A stretch of DNA of 37,515 nt from positions 1 to 37,515 of the forward strand of contig CAMASI010000043.1 of the NCBI GenBank assembly GCA_945861065.1, read 5' to 3'. The DNA is from Klebsiella pneumoniae. Lineage in GTDB: Bacteria; Myxococcota_A; UBA796; GCA-2862545. Made by a program: the position numbers and the translations under genes. Below the pieces are notes generated by a model. That model had not been told where the DNA came from, ran no database searches, and was given only the letters and a program-made list of their open reading frames with translations. Positions 24,025 through 32,376 of the stretch are shown here, one piece after another (position 1 is the stretch's first letter; each line of letters begins with the position of its first letter).

Positions 24025-24503
24025 GACGGTTCCGGAGCCTTTTTCGCACCCGGACCGCCGATGCTGACGGCTTCGAGCCGGTCATAGGTCCGTTCCCCCA
24101 GTTTGGCACCCTTGGGTGAAAAGGTCAGCGCGTTCCGTTCTGCGTCGTACGCTGCGAAAAAGCCGATCGCCGCACCGTCCCCATTGTATCCGAGCTGGAC
24201 GAGCTCCCCGGCTGGGATGAGACCGTTAGCGCCCGTCCGGAGAGGCTCGCCGAGACGGTAGAACCCCTCGCCTTTAAGGGCCACCAACGAGGCGGGCCAC
24301 GTCGTGTCCTTCACGAGGTACCCCTTCGTTTGAAAGGCCCATTTGTTGGACGTGTTCTTTTGAGGCAACAACACGACCGGCTCGCCGGAATCGCTATGGT
24401 TGTGGAAATAGACCAAGCGGCCCGCGGGCACCGCAGTCGTGCGCTCTGGATGCGCACGACTGGTGCGGTACAAACCGCATTTAGGGTATTCGATTTTTGC
24501 CAT
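24021..24503 (-). CDS. Small soluble protein of unknown function
   Basis: A 160-residue protein, probably cytoplasmic, with a beta-rich appearance: KIEYPKCGLYRTSRA, VPAGRLVYFHNHSDSGEP, VVLLPQKNTSNKWAFQTKGY, IPAGELVQLGYNGDGAA and a Gly/Pro/Lys-rich tail. The repeated IPAG/VPAG-G-LV pattern suggests two similar sheets. I do not know the family; no catalytic motif stands out. The ATG has a GGAG site that overlaps the stop of the kinase gene. Close coupling to both kinase and rhodanese makes it a possible target or regulator, but this is speculation. Confidence 0.75.
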   Translation of the reverse strand: MAKIEYPKCGLYRTSRAHPERTTAVPAGRLVYFHNHSDSGEPVVLLPQKNTSNKWAFQTKGYLVKDTTWPASLVALKGEGFYRLGEPLRTGANGLIPAGELVQLGYNGDGAAIGFFAAYDAERNALTFSPKGAKLGERTYDRLEAVSIGGPGAKKAPEPS

Positions 24504-24512
24504 GAATGTCTC

Positions 24513-27008
24513 CTATCGGCCGAGCAATACGGCCGGCGTTCCGTCCACTACGTAGTACCACCCGATGGAACCCATCCGGTTGTAGATGATCAGCCGTTCT
24601 GGCGTGGCATCGGCAACGCGTACATACCCGCTGCGTCGCTCCTTGACTGCACGAACAACGGCGGGCACGTCGAAATCTGGCATGTGCAACACGCCGTTGA
24701 CCAGCGCGGCACTCGCTGCGGGTCGGCGGGAGTCCACAACCACCCGACCACTCGGGTCCAGAAGGTAGGTATTGATTTGATCCCGCCCGGCAAACTCTTC
24801 GGGAACCAACAAGTGCTCGATGAGGTAATCGAAGGTGACGTCTACGCCGACGACCCCGATGGGGTGGTCCTCCGCGTCAAACAGGCCTTGTGCACAAGCG
24901 AGCGTCAAACCAACGCCTGACGGGTCTGCAGTAGGTGCGCCCCACGCTGGCCCGTGGTGCCCGATGGCCATGGCGTACGAGGGCAATGCGCGATGGTCGA
25001 AACCCGCGGGGAAACCCCCATGCCCCGGGTACACGGCGAAAATCCCCTCCTCCGTGCCAACCCATGCGTACGCCACGGGAACGCCGACTTCCGAAATGGC
25101 CCGTTGTGCCCGTTTCGTCGTCCACGTGGCTGCTTCTTCCGAGTGGCTTCTGAGCAGCACCTCGTAAAAGCGCCGCGCCAAGGGTCCTAACGAAGCAGCT
25201 TGCCGTGTTCCGGCAGGGGACCAAGTCGCGGGGTTTGGCTCAAATGCGAGTTCACTGAGTGAAACACTGCGCTTGTAGCGGGGCGCGTCGATCAGCGTCA
25301 CGACCCCGGGCGCGTCGAAATCCGCGGACGGGTGGACCGCAGCACCGGTGCCGGTCGACCCGAACAACCGGTCGGTCGCACTCGTCGCGATGACGGAGAG
25401 CAGGCCCTCATACTTGAGAAATTGCCCGTCTATGCTGGACGCTTGCCTGGCAATCGTAGACAAGAGCGACGAAAGTCGTTGCTCCCGGGCTTCACTTGCG
25501 GCGAGTTGAAGTTGCGTCCACACGACAATCGTGAACACGAGAACGACCGTGGTCATCGTGAAGGCCGTGACCACAAAAGCCGTGGCCTCGCGGTGTTTCG
25601 CCATCCACCGAAAAACACTGTCGATCGGCCCATCCGGTCGGGCGAGGATGGGGTCTCCTCGCAGGTGCCTGCGCACCTCGTCGGCAAGGTCCACGACGGA
25701 CGCGTAGCGCTGGTCCGTCTCTCTTTTCGTGGCCCGTTCCACGATGGCGGTGATTTCGCGTGTTTGGCGCTTTCCTGCCACGTGAACGAACGGGTCGAGT
25801 TCGCCCTCCTGATGGCGGATGACCTGAGCCAGCGCGGTCCTGCCGGTGACGGCGGGGCGGAGCGAAACCAATTCGAAGAGCAGCAGGCCGAGCGAATACG
25901 CGTCTGAACGGCCGTCGAGCGTGTCATTGAGGCCCGACGCCTGTTCCGGTGACATGTAGCCGGGCGTACCCATGATGAGGTCGCCCTCGTCCGCCTCTGG
26001 AGGTACGCGGACCGGCTCGGGAACCAGGTCGGCACTCCGTCGGGCGATGCCCCAATCCATGACGTACACCTCGCCGAAGGCGCCGACCATAATGTTTTCT
26101 GGCTTAATATCGCGATGAACAATTCCCCGGGCATTGGCGTAGGAAATGCCGTCGCATACTCTCAGGAATAGCTCCAGCAGCGCATCTCGGGTGTGACGGT
26201 CGGGTCGACCGGTCAACGCGTCGTCGCGCGCTTCTGCGATGATGTCCTGAAGCGTGCGGCCACCGACGAGCTTCATCGTGTAGGCGGTGTCGCCGTCCAG
26301 GTCGTAAATCGGGACGATGTTCGGGTGATCGAGTTGTGCCGTAATTCGCGCTTCGGACGTGAACTTGCTGGCCAAAGCGGGTTCGCGAGCGACGTCTTCG
26401 CCCATTTGCTTAAACGCGGCCTTGCGGTTGAGAACGCGGTCCTCAACGAGGTGGACGCGCCCCATCGCGCCCTCTCCGACGATCGCAAGAAATTCGTACC
26501 GTTGCGACTGCGGCGCTGCGGCGGACTCTCGATTTCCCGGTTGTGCCTCCTCGGCCTCGGAGAGCGACCCGTCGGAGACCCTACGGAACAACGTTCGGCG
26601 GCGGGGCAACTCGACGCGCGCTTGGCCGGCGGGGGTCGCTGCGGTAGGGTTGCGCACGGCAGGCGCCGGTGTGCGTCGGGGTGAACGCGGCGTGCCCCGA
26701 GCAGGGGGTGGCGCGGGTGTCGCCGACCGAGGGATGGCGACACGTTCCCGAGGCGCGTCTTCCTCGATCCACGTCGCGTCGGGTGGTGGGGACGCGGGAA
26801 TTTCTACGAAAGTTTCGACGGGGGCGGAGCGGATAGCCTTCCGGACGTCTCGTGCGAACACCTCGGTGATGAGGCCGAACCCTTGCAGGTGCATGACGAA
26901 GGCGGCTGGGTCCTCTCGCCCGAGATCGGTCGTGAACTCGTCAAACAGCGCGTCGAAATCCTGCTGAAGCGCCGGCTGAATGAGATCGCGCAGAGCGGAA
27001 CGGTTCAT
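24513..27008 (-). CDS. Ser/Thr protein kinase with periplasmic dCache-like sensor
   Basis: An 831-residue membrane kinase. A small helical N-terminal domain (about 1-65, with MHLQGFGLITEVF) is followed by a disordered Pro/Arg/Thr linker to about 165. The kinase domain then has FLAIVGEGAMGRVHLVED, the lysine in KAAFKQM, IVHRDIKPENIMVG, VMDWGIARR (DWG in place of DFG) and GTPGYMSPEQASG. A membrane helix (AFVVTAFTMTTVVLVFTIVVW, near 500) is followed by an extracytoplasmic Cache-type domain (YAWVGTEEGIFAVYPGH, IGVVGVDVTFDYLIEHLL, YLLDPSGRVVVDSRR) to the end. So it senses outside and phosphorylates inside. The ATG at 27008 is 10 bases after the CDF gene. The sensor resembles chemoreceptor and histidine-kinase inputs. 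Confidence 0.93.
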   Translation of the reverse strand: MNRSALRDLIQPALQQDFDALFDEFTTDLGREDPAAFVMHLQGFGLITEVFARDVRKAIRSAPVETFVEIPASPPPDATWIEEDAPRERVAIPRSATPAPPPARGTPRSPRRTPAPAVRNPTAATPAGQARVELPRRRTLFRRVSDGSLSEAEEAQPGNRESAAAPQSQRYEFLAIVGEGAMGRVHLVEDRVLNRKAAFKQMGEDVAREPALASKFTSEARITAQLDHPNIVPIYDLDGDTAYTMKLVGGRTLQDIIAEARDDALTGRPDRHTRDALLELFLRVCDGISYANARGIVHRDIKPENIMVGAFGEVYVMDWGIARRSADLVPEPVRVPPEADEGDLIMGTPGYMSPEQASGLNDTLDGRSDAYSLGLLLFELVSLRPAVTGRTALAQVIRHQEGELDPFVHVAGKRQTREITAIVERATKRETDQRYASVVDLADEVRRHLRGDPILARPDGPIDSVFRWMAKHREATAFVVTAFTMTTVVLVFTIVVWTQLQLAASEAREQRLSSLLSTIARQASSIDGQFLKYEGLLSVIATSATDRLFGSTGTGAAVHPSADFDAPGVVTLIDAPRYKRSVSLSELAFEPNPATWSPAGTRQAASLGPLARRFYEVLLRSHSEEAATWTTKRAQRAISEVGVPVAYAWVGTEEGIFAVYPGHGGFPAGFDHRALPSYAMAIGHHGPAWGAPTADPSGVGLTLACAQGLFDAEDHPIGVVGVDVTFDYLIEHLLVPEEFAGRDQINTYLLDPSGRVVVDSRRPAASAALVNGVLHMPDFDVPAVVRAVKERRSGYVRVADATPERLIIYNRMGSIGWYYVVDGTPAVLLGR

Positions 27009-27018
27009 TGCCCAACGC

Positions 27019-28023
27019 CTAGTCAGGTTCAATGTGGATGGTGACCGCCTTCGGCAATTCCGCGCGAACCGTTTCTTCGATCCTCTCGATTTCAATCCCA
27101 AGACGTCGGGTCATCCGGTTCGTGTACGCGTCGAGCCAAACACGTGCAGCCTCGTCAGACGCTGCGGCGCGCAAGGTCGGCACATCGGTTTCGGTCAGCT
27201 CTTTGCTGTTGAGCGCAGCGCCGTTGAAAGCAACTTCGGCCGCCAAGGTCCATGTGGTGGCGCCGGTGACTTCGCTCCGGTGGTGGACAACCCGGTCCAC
27301 TACGCTGTCCTTCGTCATTACGGTGACAAATCGTTCGATGGAGGTCTGATTGACGGCACGCCCCACGATCAGTCCCCGGTTCTTCTGAATGAGGTACACG
27401 GCCAACCAGCCCATCAGACCGGCCACGGCGAGCGTTCCGACGGCGTCCCAGCGCGCGTCGCCGGTGATCGAGGCCAAGCCAACCGCTGCGAGTGCGATGA
27501 ACACGCCGAACACCGCGGCGCCGTCTTCCAACAGGACTGCGACACCGATAGGGTCCTCCGTCGTCTGAAAGTACGCCCACAAGGACTTGCCTTCTGCTGC
27601 GGCGTCGCCCCGGATGCTGTGGATTGCGATCGCCATCGACGCGCTCTCCAGCACCAGCGCGCCACCCAAGATGGCGAGGTTGAGTTGGCTACCGCTGACG
27701 GCGGGATGTGTTTCCAGTAGCGCCTCGATGCCGTGGGCGATGCTGACCCCGCACCCTAAGAAAAACATGCCGACGGCGGAGATCAGCGCCCAGACGAAGG
27801 CCTCGCGCCCATACCCAAACGGATATTCTTCGTCTGGTGGACGCGCTGCTTTGTGGAGCCCGACCGCGAGCAGGGCTTGGTTCCCGACGTCGGCGACGCT
27901 GTGAAGGCCCTCAGAAAGCATGGCCCCTGAGCCGGTCAGGGCAAAGCCGACCAGCTTGGCGACCGCAACCACGGAGTTCGCCACCAGTGCGGAGTACACC
28001 GCAAATGCGCTGCCGCCAGCCAT
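27019..28023 (-). CDS. Cation diffusion facilitator (CDF), ZnT9-like
   Basis: A 334-residue CDF-family efflux protein for divalent metals. The metal site HxxxD is seen in SEGLHSVADVGNQALLAVGL, after a first helix VYSALVANSVVAVAKLVGFAL. RPPDEEYPFGYGREAFVW and the helix IGVAVLLEDGAAVFGVFIAL give the second site (E/D-rich, LLEDGAA), which points to the SLC30A9-like branch and not to the classic zinc exporters. The C-terminal cytoplasmic domain (about 210-334) is present. There is no His-rich loop. The ATG lies four bases after the thioredoxin stop. The metal is unknown. Confidence 0.93.
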   Translation of the reverse strand: MAGGSAFAVYSALVANSVVAVAKLVGFALTGSGAMLSEGLHSVADVGNQALLAVGLHKAARPPDEEYPFGYGREAFVWALISAVGMFFLGCGVSIAHGIEALLETHPAVSGSQLNLAILGGALVLESASMAIAIHSIRGDAAAEGKSLWAYFQTTEDPIGVAVLLEDGAAVFGVFIALAAVGLASITGDARWDAVGTLAVAGLMGWLAVYLIQKNRGLIVGRAVNQTSIERFVTVMTKDSVVDRVVHHRSEVTGATTWTLAAEVAFNGAALNSKELTETDVPTLRAAASDEAARVWLDAYTNRMTRRLGIEIERIEETVRAELPKAVTIHIEPD

Positions 28024-28027
28024 GTCG

Positions 28028-28360
28028 TTAGACGACGTGCTTTTCGACCAGACGCCGCAGACCCACGAGTCCGCCTTGGGCGCCGACCTGACGAGCGACT
28101 TCTTTGCCCCCCCTGAAGACGATGAGGGTCGGAATCGACGTGACCTTGTAGGCGCTGGCCGTCTTCATGTTGGTCTGGATGTCGAGTTTGACGCAGCTGA
28201 GTTTCGCTTCGTGCTCGGAAGCCAGTGTAGCGACGTGGGGCGCGAGTGCCTTGCAAGGCCCGCACCATTCCGCCCAAAAGTCCACCAACACGACCTTCTC
28301 CGACCCTAAAACCTGGTCTTGAAAGTTTCCATCAGTGACATCGTGCACGTTTCCGGCCAT
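28028..28360 (-). CDS. trxA: Thioredoxin
   Basis: A 110-residue thioredoxin, the usual length. It has VVLVDFWAEWCGPCKALAP with the redox pair Cys33 and Cys36, the cis-proline region TSIPTLIVFRGGKEV and the closing helix. It has no signal peptide and so works in the cytoplasm as a disulfide reductant. The ATG at 28360 has a strong GGAGG site five bases upstream; longer frames upstream would run into the divergent gene. It is the first gene of an 11-gene run that includes rhodanese and a metal exporter. Confidence 0.96.
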   Translation of the reverse strand: MAGNVHDVTDGNFQDQVLGSEKVVLVDFWAEWCGPCKALAPHVATLASEHEAKLSCVKLDIQTNMKTASAYKVTSIPTLIVFRGGKEVARQVGAQGGLVGLRRLVEKHVV

Positions 28361-28424
28361 GTGGCCCTCCGAAGGTGCCGAGCTAAGCGCGGGTGATGCC
28401 ATCGGCAAGACGTTAGGCGCACAC
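28361..28424. promoter_or_regulatory. Divergent intergenic promoter region
   Basis: These 64 bases separate the thioredoxin-led operon (minus) from the ccsA/hem operon (plus) and must hold or overlap both promoters. The GGAGG ribosome site of the thioredoxin gene lies at its left edge. No convincing -35/-10 pair was found by eye. Confidence 0.45.
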
Positions 28425-29231
28425 ATGGACCGCGTCGCGGCGCTCGTCGTCCTCGCTGGCTACGCGCTCTCCGCCGTCGCCCTCCTCGTTCCTGGGCGCT
28501 TCCCTACGGTTGCGTCGAAGGGTCGCGTGTGGGTTGGCTCTGCGGCCGCCGTGCACCTGGTTTGGTTGCTCGGATCCCTGGTGGACCGCCGTCATCCAGC
28601 AGGGCTTGGCGATGCGTTGTCCGCAACTGGGTTCGCTGTCGCAGTGGCCTACGCTTGGGTGGGCCGGAGCCGGTTGGACGCGTTGGGCATGTTTCTCGTT
28701 CCCGTTGCGGCGGTCCTCGTAGCGACCTCATTCTTTGTGCCGGCACAGTCGATTCCAGCCATCGCGGAGACGGGTTTCTCGGTGTGGTTGCCCATTCACC
28801 TCAGCCTGGTGTTCGCGGGTCTCGGCGGATTTGCGCTATCGTCCGTTGTGGGCTCGGTGTACCTGTGGTCGCGCCAGCGTCTCAAACAGAAACGATTCGC
28901 CGGAATGGGTCGCTTGCCCAGCCTGGAGCTGCTCGATCGCGTGCAGTTCCGCGCCATGTTGTTCGGCTTCACCGCGCTGACCTTGGGCATTGCGGCCGGC
29001 GGCGCGTGGGCGATCGTGGCGCTGGATCACGACGTGTGGGCCGGCGACCCGAAAGTGTGGTTCACGGTGTGTGTGTGGGGCTGGTACGCAGCTGCGCTAC
29101 AACTTCGGTTGGTGCTCGGGCGTCGCGGCCGTTGGACGGCGTGGTTTTCCATCTTGGGCTTCGGTGGCATGGTGTTTTCGTTGCTCGGTCTCAATTTCCT
29201 CGTCGGTGGGTTTCACGCCTATGGTGGGTGA
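28425..29231 (+). CDS. CcsA/HemX-like membrane protein of cytochrome c assembly type
   Basis: A 268-residue integral membrane protein with about eight helices. It shows the CcsA/CcmC-like parts WLPIHLSLVFAGLGGFALSS, SVYLWSRQRLKQKRF and GGAWAIVALDHDVWAGDPK with a WF.....W stretch after it, and histidines in LPIHLSL and ALDHDV that could hold haem. Of the two known uses, cytochrome c haem handling (CcsA) and HemX next to hemA, the position directly upstream of hemA favours HemX-like regulation of GluTR level or haem delivery. The ATG at 28425 is chosen because the longer frame runs back across the divergent promoter. It overlaps hemA by 11 bases. Confidence 0.88.
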   Translation: MDRVAALVVLAGYALSAVALLVPGRFPTVASKGRVWVGSAAAVHLVWLLGSLVDRRHPAGLGDALSATGFAVAVAYAWVGRSRLDALGMFLVPVAAVLVATSFFVPAQSIPAIAETGFSVWLPIHLSLVFAGLGGFALSSVVGSVYLWSRQRLKQKRFAGMGRLPSLELLDRVQFRAMLFGFTALTLGIAAGGAWAIVALDHDVWAGDPKVWFTVCVWGWYAAALQLRLVLGRRGRWTAWFSILGFGGMVFSLLGLNFLVGGFHAYGG

Positions 29232-30477
29232 CGCCGATCGCCTCCACGCCGTAGGCCTGTCCCATCGCACGGCCCCGGTAGAGATTCGTGAGCGAATGGC
29301 GCTTGATGACGTCGGCTTGCGTGGGCTACTCGTTCGTTTGCGAGAAACGGCCGCCGACGAAGCGCTTGTCGTATCGACCTGTAACCGAACGGAAATCTAC
29401 ACCGTGCCGAGGTCGGCGGATGCGGTTCGAGAAGCGGTCAGTGCCTTCCGAGGTCCAGGTGGGGAACGGCTGGACCCGTATTTGTATTGGTTGCGGGGTC
29501 GTGACGTCGTCCAGCATCTGTTTCGGGTCACGTCGTCCCTGGATTCCCTAATTGTAGGCGAGCCTCAGATTCTCGGGCAAATGAAAGAGGCGGTACGGGT
29601 CGCCGGCGAGGAGGGGTTGCTCGGCCCGATGCTGCAGCCTTTGGCCCAACGGGCGTTGTGGGTCGCGAAACGGGTACGCACCGAGACCGAAATCGGTCGA
29701 AACACGGTGGGCGTAGGCAACGCTGGCGTGGACCTTGCCGCAGAGATTTTCGGTGAGCTGGCTGGACGGCGCGTTTTGCTGCTCGGGACAGGCGAAATGG
29801 GGCGACAGGTCGCGAAATCGATGTTGGCGGCTGGCGTGGCGGATTTGCGCGTGACCAATCGCACGTGGGAACATGCCGTAGCGTTGGCGGCCGAGCACGG
29901 CGGTAGCGCGGTGCCCTGGGACCGGCTGGACGTGCAACTCGGCGAAGCGGACATTGTGGTGGTCGCCACCGGCGCGCCCACACCCGTGGTGACGGTGTCG
30001 ATGGTTCAGCGGGCGCTGCGGGACCGTCGATTCCGGCCGATTTGTTTGATCGACCTCGCGGTGCCGCGCAACGTGGACCCCGCCGTGGCGCAGCTGGAGG
30101 AGGCCTGGACCTTTGATATTGACGACCTGCATCGGGTTGTTCAACGCGGACGCGAACAACGCAGCGTTGCTGCGACCGAAGCTTTAAAGCTGGTGGACGC
30201 TGAGACCGATCGCTACGTCGCGTCGATGGATGCGGTCGATGTCGCCGACGACCTGCGCGACCTTGCCGCATTCGGTGAACAGATGCGGCAGGTCGAGTTG
30301 GAGAAATCCAAACGATTGACGGAATCTCTGGACGAACCTGCACGGGCCGCGCTCGAAGCGATGACGAAAGCGTTGGTCAAACGTTTGGTCGCGGGCCAGT
30401 TGAATGCGGTGCGCGAGGCGGGTGCCCAAGGCGACCACGAACGACTCGAATTGTTGAGGAAACTGTGGAAGTCCTGA
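29221..30477 (+). CDS. hemA: Glutamyl-tRNA reductase
   Basis: A 418-residue glutamyl-tRNA reductase, first enzyme of the C5 route to tetrapyrroles, which reduces Glu-tRNA(Glu) to glutamate-1-semialdehyde. Seen are the start AVGLSHRTAPVEIRERM, the nucleophile Cys54 in VVSTCNRTEIYTVP, SLDSLIVGEPQILGQMKEA, the NADPH site RVLLLGTGEMGRQVAKS, IVVVATGAPTPVVTV and the helical dimerisation tail from about 310. All family landmarks are complete. It overlaps the ccsA-like gene by 11 bases and hemC by 13 bases, so the three are one operon. Confidence 0.98.
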   Translation: MVGDADRLHAVGLSHRTAPVEIRERMALDDVGLRGLLVRLRETAADEALVVSTCNRTEIYTVPRSADAVREAVSAFRGPGGERLDPYLYWLRGRDVVQHLFRVTSSLDSLIVGEPQILGQMKEAVRVAGEEGLLGPMLQPLAQRALWVAKRVRTETEIGRNTVGVGNAGVDLAAEIFGELAGRRVLLLGTGEMGRQVAKSMLAAGVADLRVTNRTWEHAVALAAEHGGSAVPWDRLDVQLGEADIVVVATGAPTPVVTVSMVQRALRDRRFRPICLIDLAVPRNVDPAVAQLEEAWTFDIDDLHRVVQRGREQRSVAATEALKLVDAETDRYVASMDAVDVADDLRDLAAFGEQMRQVELEKSKRLTESLDEPARAALEAMTKALVKRLVAGQLNAVREAGAQGDHERLELLRKLWKS

Positions 30478-31334
30478 GATTAGCGACCCGCGGCAGTGTG
30501 CTCGCCTTGACGCAAAGCGGCCAAGTTGCCGCGGCAATCGTCGCGGCCACCGGTGTGCGCGTGGAGACGATTGTCATCCGAACCCAAGGAGATGCGATCG
30601 TCGATCGACCGCTCAGTGAGATCGGAGGAAAAGGGCTGTTCACCAAGGAGATTGAAGAAGCGTTGCTCGCGGGAAATGCCGATTTCGCGGTTCATTCACT
30701 CAAGGACTTGCCAGTAGAGGCGCCTGAAGGACTCGTGATCAGCGCCATCCCGCTTCGCGTCGATCCGAGGGATGCGCTCGTGGGTGGAACGTTGGCGAGC
30801 TTGCGACAAGGCGCGCGTATCGGCACGGGTTCGCTTCGGCGCCGTCACCAGCTGCTGGCGGCGCGGCCTGACCTCGTCTGTGTCAATATTCGTGGCAACG
30901 TCGACACTCGAATTCGGCGACAGCGCGACGGTGATTTCGATGCTGTGGTGCTCGCCGCGGCGGGGTTGATTCGCCTGTCGAGGGCCGCGGACATCGCGGA
31001 ATGGCTCGATCCCGAAGTCATGGTGCCGGCGGTGGGGCAGGGGGCTTTGGCGTTGCAATGCCGCGCGGACGACCCGGCTACCGCCGCGGTGTTGGCCTCC
31101 GTGCATGACGAAGTGACTGCGAACTGCGTCACCGTCGAGCGTGCCTTTCTTGCGGCCATTGGCGGAAGTTGCCATGTGCCAGCGGCCTGCTACGCAACAC
31201 GGGAGGGGGCGCGGGTCATCGGGTTGGCCTTCTTCTCGGACGATGCGGGTACGGCGCGACGTGCGAGATTGGTGGCGGATCCGCTGCATGTGCATGCGTT
31301 GGGGGTCGGGTTGGCAAAGGCCGTTTCCGGGTGA
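30465..31334 (+). CDS. hemC: Hydroxymethylbilane synthase (porphobilinogen deaminase)
   Basis: A 289-residue enzyme that joins four porphobilinogen units into hydroxymethylbilane. It has RLATRGSVLALTQSGQV, SEIGGKGLFTKEIEEALL, the catalytic Asp81 in FAVHSLKDLPV, GTGSLRRRHQLLAARP, NIRGNVDTRI, VGQGALALQCR and the dipyrromethane-cofactor Cys236 in IGGSCHVPAACY. The start is GTG at 30465 with GAGGA five bases upstream, inside the end of hemA. It is complete, slightly shorter than E. coli HemC. No further hem gene follows; next comes a convergent toxin gene. Confidence 0.98.
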   Translation: MEVLRLATRGSVLALTQSGQVAAAIVAATGVRVETIVIRTQGDAIVDRPLSEIGGKGLFTKEIEEALLAGNADFAVHSLKDLPVEAPEGLVISAIPLRVDPRDALVGGTLASLRQGARIGTGSLRRRHQLLAARPDLVCVNIRGNVDTRIRRQRDGDFDAVVLAAAGLIRLSRAADIAEWLDPEVMVPAVGQGALALQCRADDPATAAVLASVHDEVTANCVTVERAFLAAIGGSCHVPAACYATREGARVIGLAFFSDDAGTARRARLVADPLHVHALGVGLAKAVSG

Positions 31335-31384
31335 ATGGCGATTGGGCGTGATTGCCAAAAGATCGAGTCATGGGGCATAGCGAA

Positions 31385-31403
31385 GCGGCAGGTTGATTGC
31401 CGC
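31385..31403 (+). terminator. Weak hairpin after hemC
   Basis: GCGGCA and TGCCGC form a perfect 6-bp stem with a 7-base loop, 51 bases beyond the hemC stop and in the gap before the convergent toxin gene. There is no T tract, so it may be a factor-dependent or poor terminator. It is the only stem I found in this 132-base gap. Confidence 0.3.
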
Positions 31404-31466
31404 TCGCGCACGGGCAGCCTGGTCGGTGTGGTGTAGCGGCCTTCAGGTGGCGCCGAGGCGTCGGGT

Positions 31467-31880
31467 TCAGCCGCCGTCGAACGGATTCAGCACGCTCACG
31501 CCTGTGCCTTCCACGTCGCTCACGTTGCGCGTCACGAGCGTCAGCCCGTAGACGATCGCCGTCGCCGCGAGCAGCGTGTCCACCGTCGGACGCGGGTCGG
31601 GCACGTTCAGTCGTCCCCACACCTCCGCGACACGAGCGTCGATCGGGAGGATGCGCGACTCGAAGCTGCCGAGCAGGCCCTGCAGCCAGATCTCGAGGTG
31701 GCTCGCTGTGACCTCGTCCTTGCGACGCTTCAACTCGATGCCGCGGCGGATCTCGCCGATCGTGAGCACGCTGAGCCAAGCGTCGTCCTGTCTGCCGGCG
31801 GCCCAACGCGCAACGCCGGGGTCGCCACGCGAGCCCTTCCGCATCTCGGAGATGACGTTGGTGTCGAGGAGCCAGCTCAC
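31467..31880 (-). CDS. PIN-domain toxin, VapC/FitB-like
   Basis: A 137-residue PIN-domain ribonuclease. It has the first acidic site in WLLDTNVISEMRKG, the second glutamate in SVLTIGEIRRGIELK and the third aspartate in TVDTLLAATAIVYGLTLVTR, ending with VLNPFDGG, which is typical of FitB-type toxins. The active-site acids are all present, so it is probably functional. The GTG start at 31880 overlaps the antitoxin stop (GTGA). It is preceded by a FitA-like antitoxin, giving the normal antitoxin-toxin order. It stands between hemC and the WecA-like gene without relation to either, so it may be a mobile module. Confidence 0.92.
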   Translation of the reverse strand: MSWLLDTNVISEMRKGSRGDPGVARWAAGRQDDAWLSVLTIGEIRRGIELKRRKDEVTASHLEIWLQGLLGSFESRILPIDARVAEVWGRLNVPDPRPTVDTLLAATAIVYGLTLVTRNVSDVEGTGVSVLNPFDGG

Positions 31881-32110
31881 AGCTCGACGTCCCGCGGAAC
31901 GTCCTTCTGGCGGGCGAAATCTTCTTCGTCGCTCATTTCCGGCATCGCGGCGAGCCACTCCCATAGAGACTTGCCTGCGGCGGGCCCGTGGAGAGCCGCG
32001 TACAAGATCGCCCGATGCTCGGCTTCCGCGGAGCGGCCGTTGGCGGCAGCCCGCGCCTTGAGCGCCTCCACCAAGTCGTAGTCGAGGTTGCGTACGATGA
32101 GCTGAGCCAT
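31877..32110 (-). CDS. FitA-like ribbon-helix-helix antitoxin
   Basis: A 77-residue antitoxin with the FitA start AQLIVRNLDYDLVEALKARA, the helix-turn part ANGRSAEAEHRAILYAAL, and an acidic C-terminal tail (MPEMSDEEDFARQKDVPRD) that should wrap and block the toxin. The N-terminal strand and helices would form a DNA-binding dimer. The ATG at 32110 has GAGG six bases upstream. A 14-bp palindrome lies just before it, a likely operator, so autoregulation is expected. Longer frames upstream are not supported. Confidence 0.9.
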   Translation of the reverse strand: MAQLIVRNLDYDLVEALKARAAANGRSAEAEHRAILYAALHGPAAGKSLWEWLAAMPEMSDEEDFARQKDVPRDVEL

Positions 32111-32122
32111 TACTGCCTCAAT

Positions 32123-32136
32123 GCTATCGTGATAGC
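32123..32136. promoter_or_regulatory. Palindromic operator candidate of the FitA/FitB pair
   Basis: GCTATC-GT-GATAGC is a palindrome with 6-bp arms and a 2-base centre, 12 bases upstream of the antitoxin ATG. FitA proteins of Neisseria bind TGCTATCA-type half sites, as I recall; the half site here (TGCTATC) is close to that. It probably overlaps the promoter. Confidence 0.6.
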
Positions 32137-32376
32137 GCCGTTGCCCCGGACCGTCAAGCGGTTGGCGCGTCAGCTTTGCCAGCGCCGTGCTCATCGCCGC
32201 CGTCGACACCCCCTCCCCGCTCGACAGGTCCCGGTCTCGTTTTTCACCCCTGGACGCCCTGACTTTTCGGCGCCCCGGGGCCTTTCAAAACGAACGCCCC
32301 ACCGTAAGGCGACACGCGCCTCAACCATCACAGCGCCAGTGTGACCCGCGGGTAGCGATCACACCCTGCGCCGCAC
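32137..32376. other. Gap between toxin-antitoxin module and small membrane gene
   Basis: About 240 bases in which I see no convincing gene, RNA or repeat. There are short palindromes such as GGCGCCCCGGGGCC near 32268 but no copy of the inverted-end element. The promoters of the antitoxin and perhaps read-out of the small gene at 32377 must be here. Confidence 0.4.
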
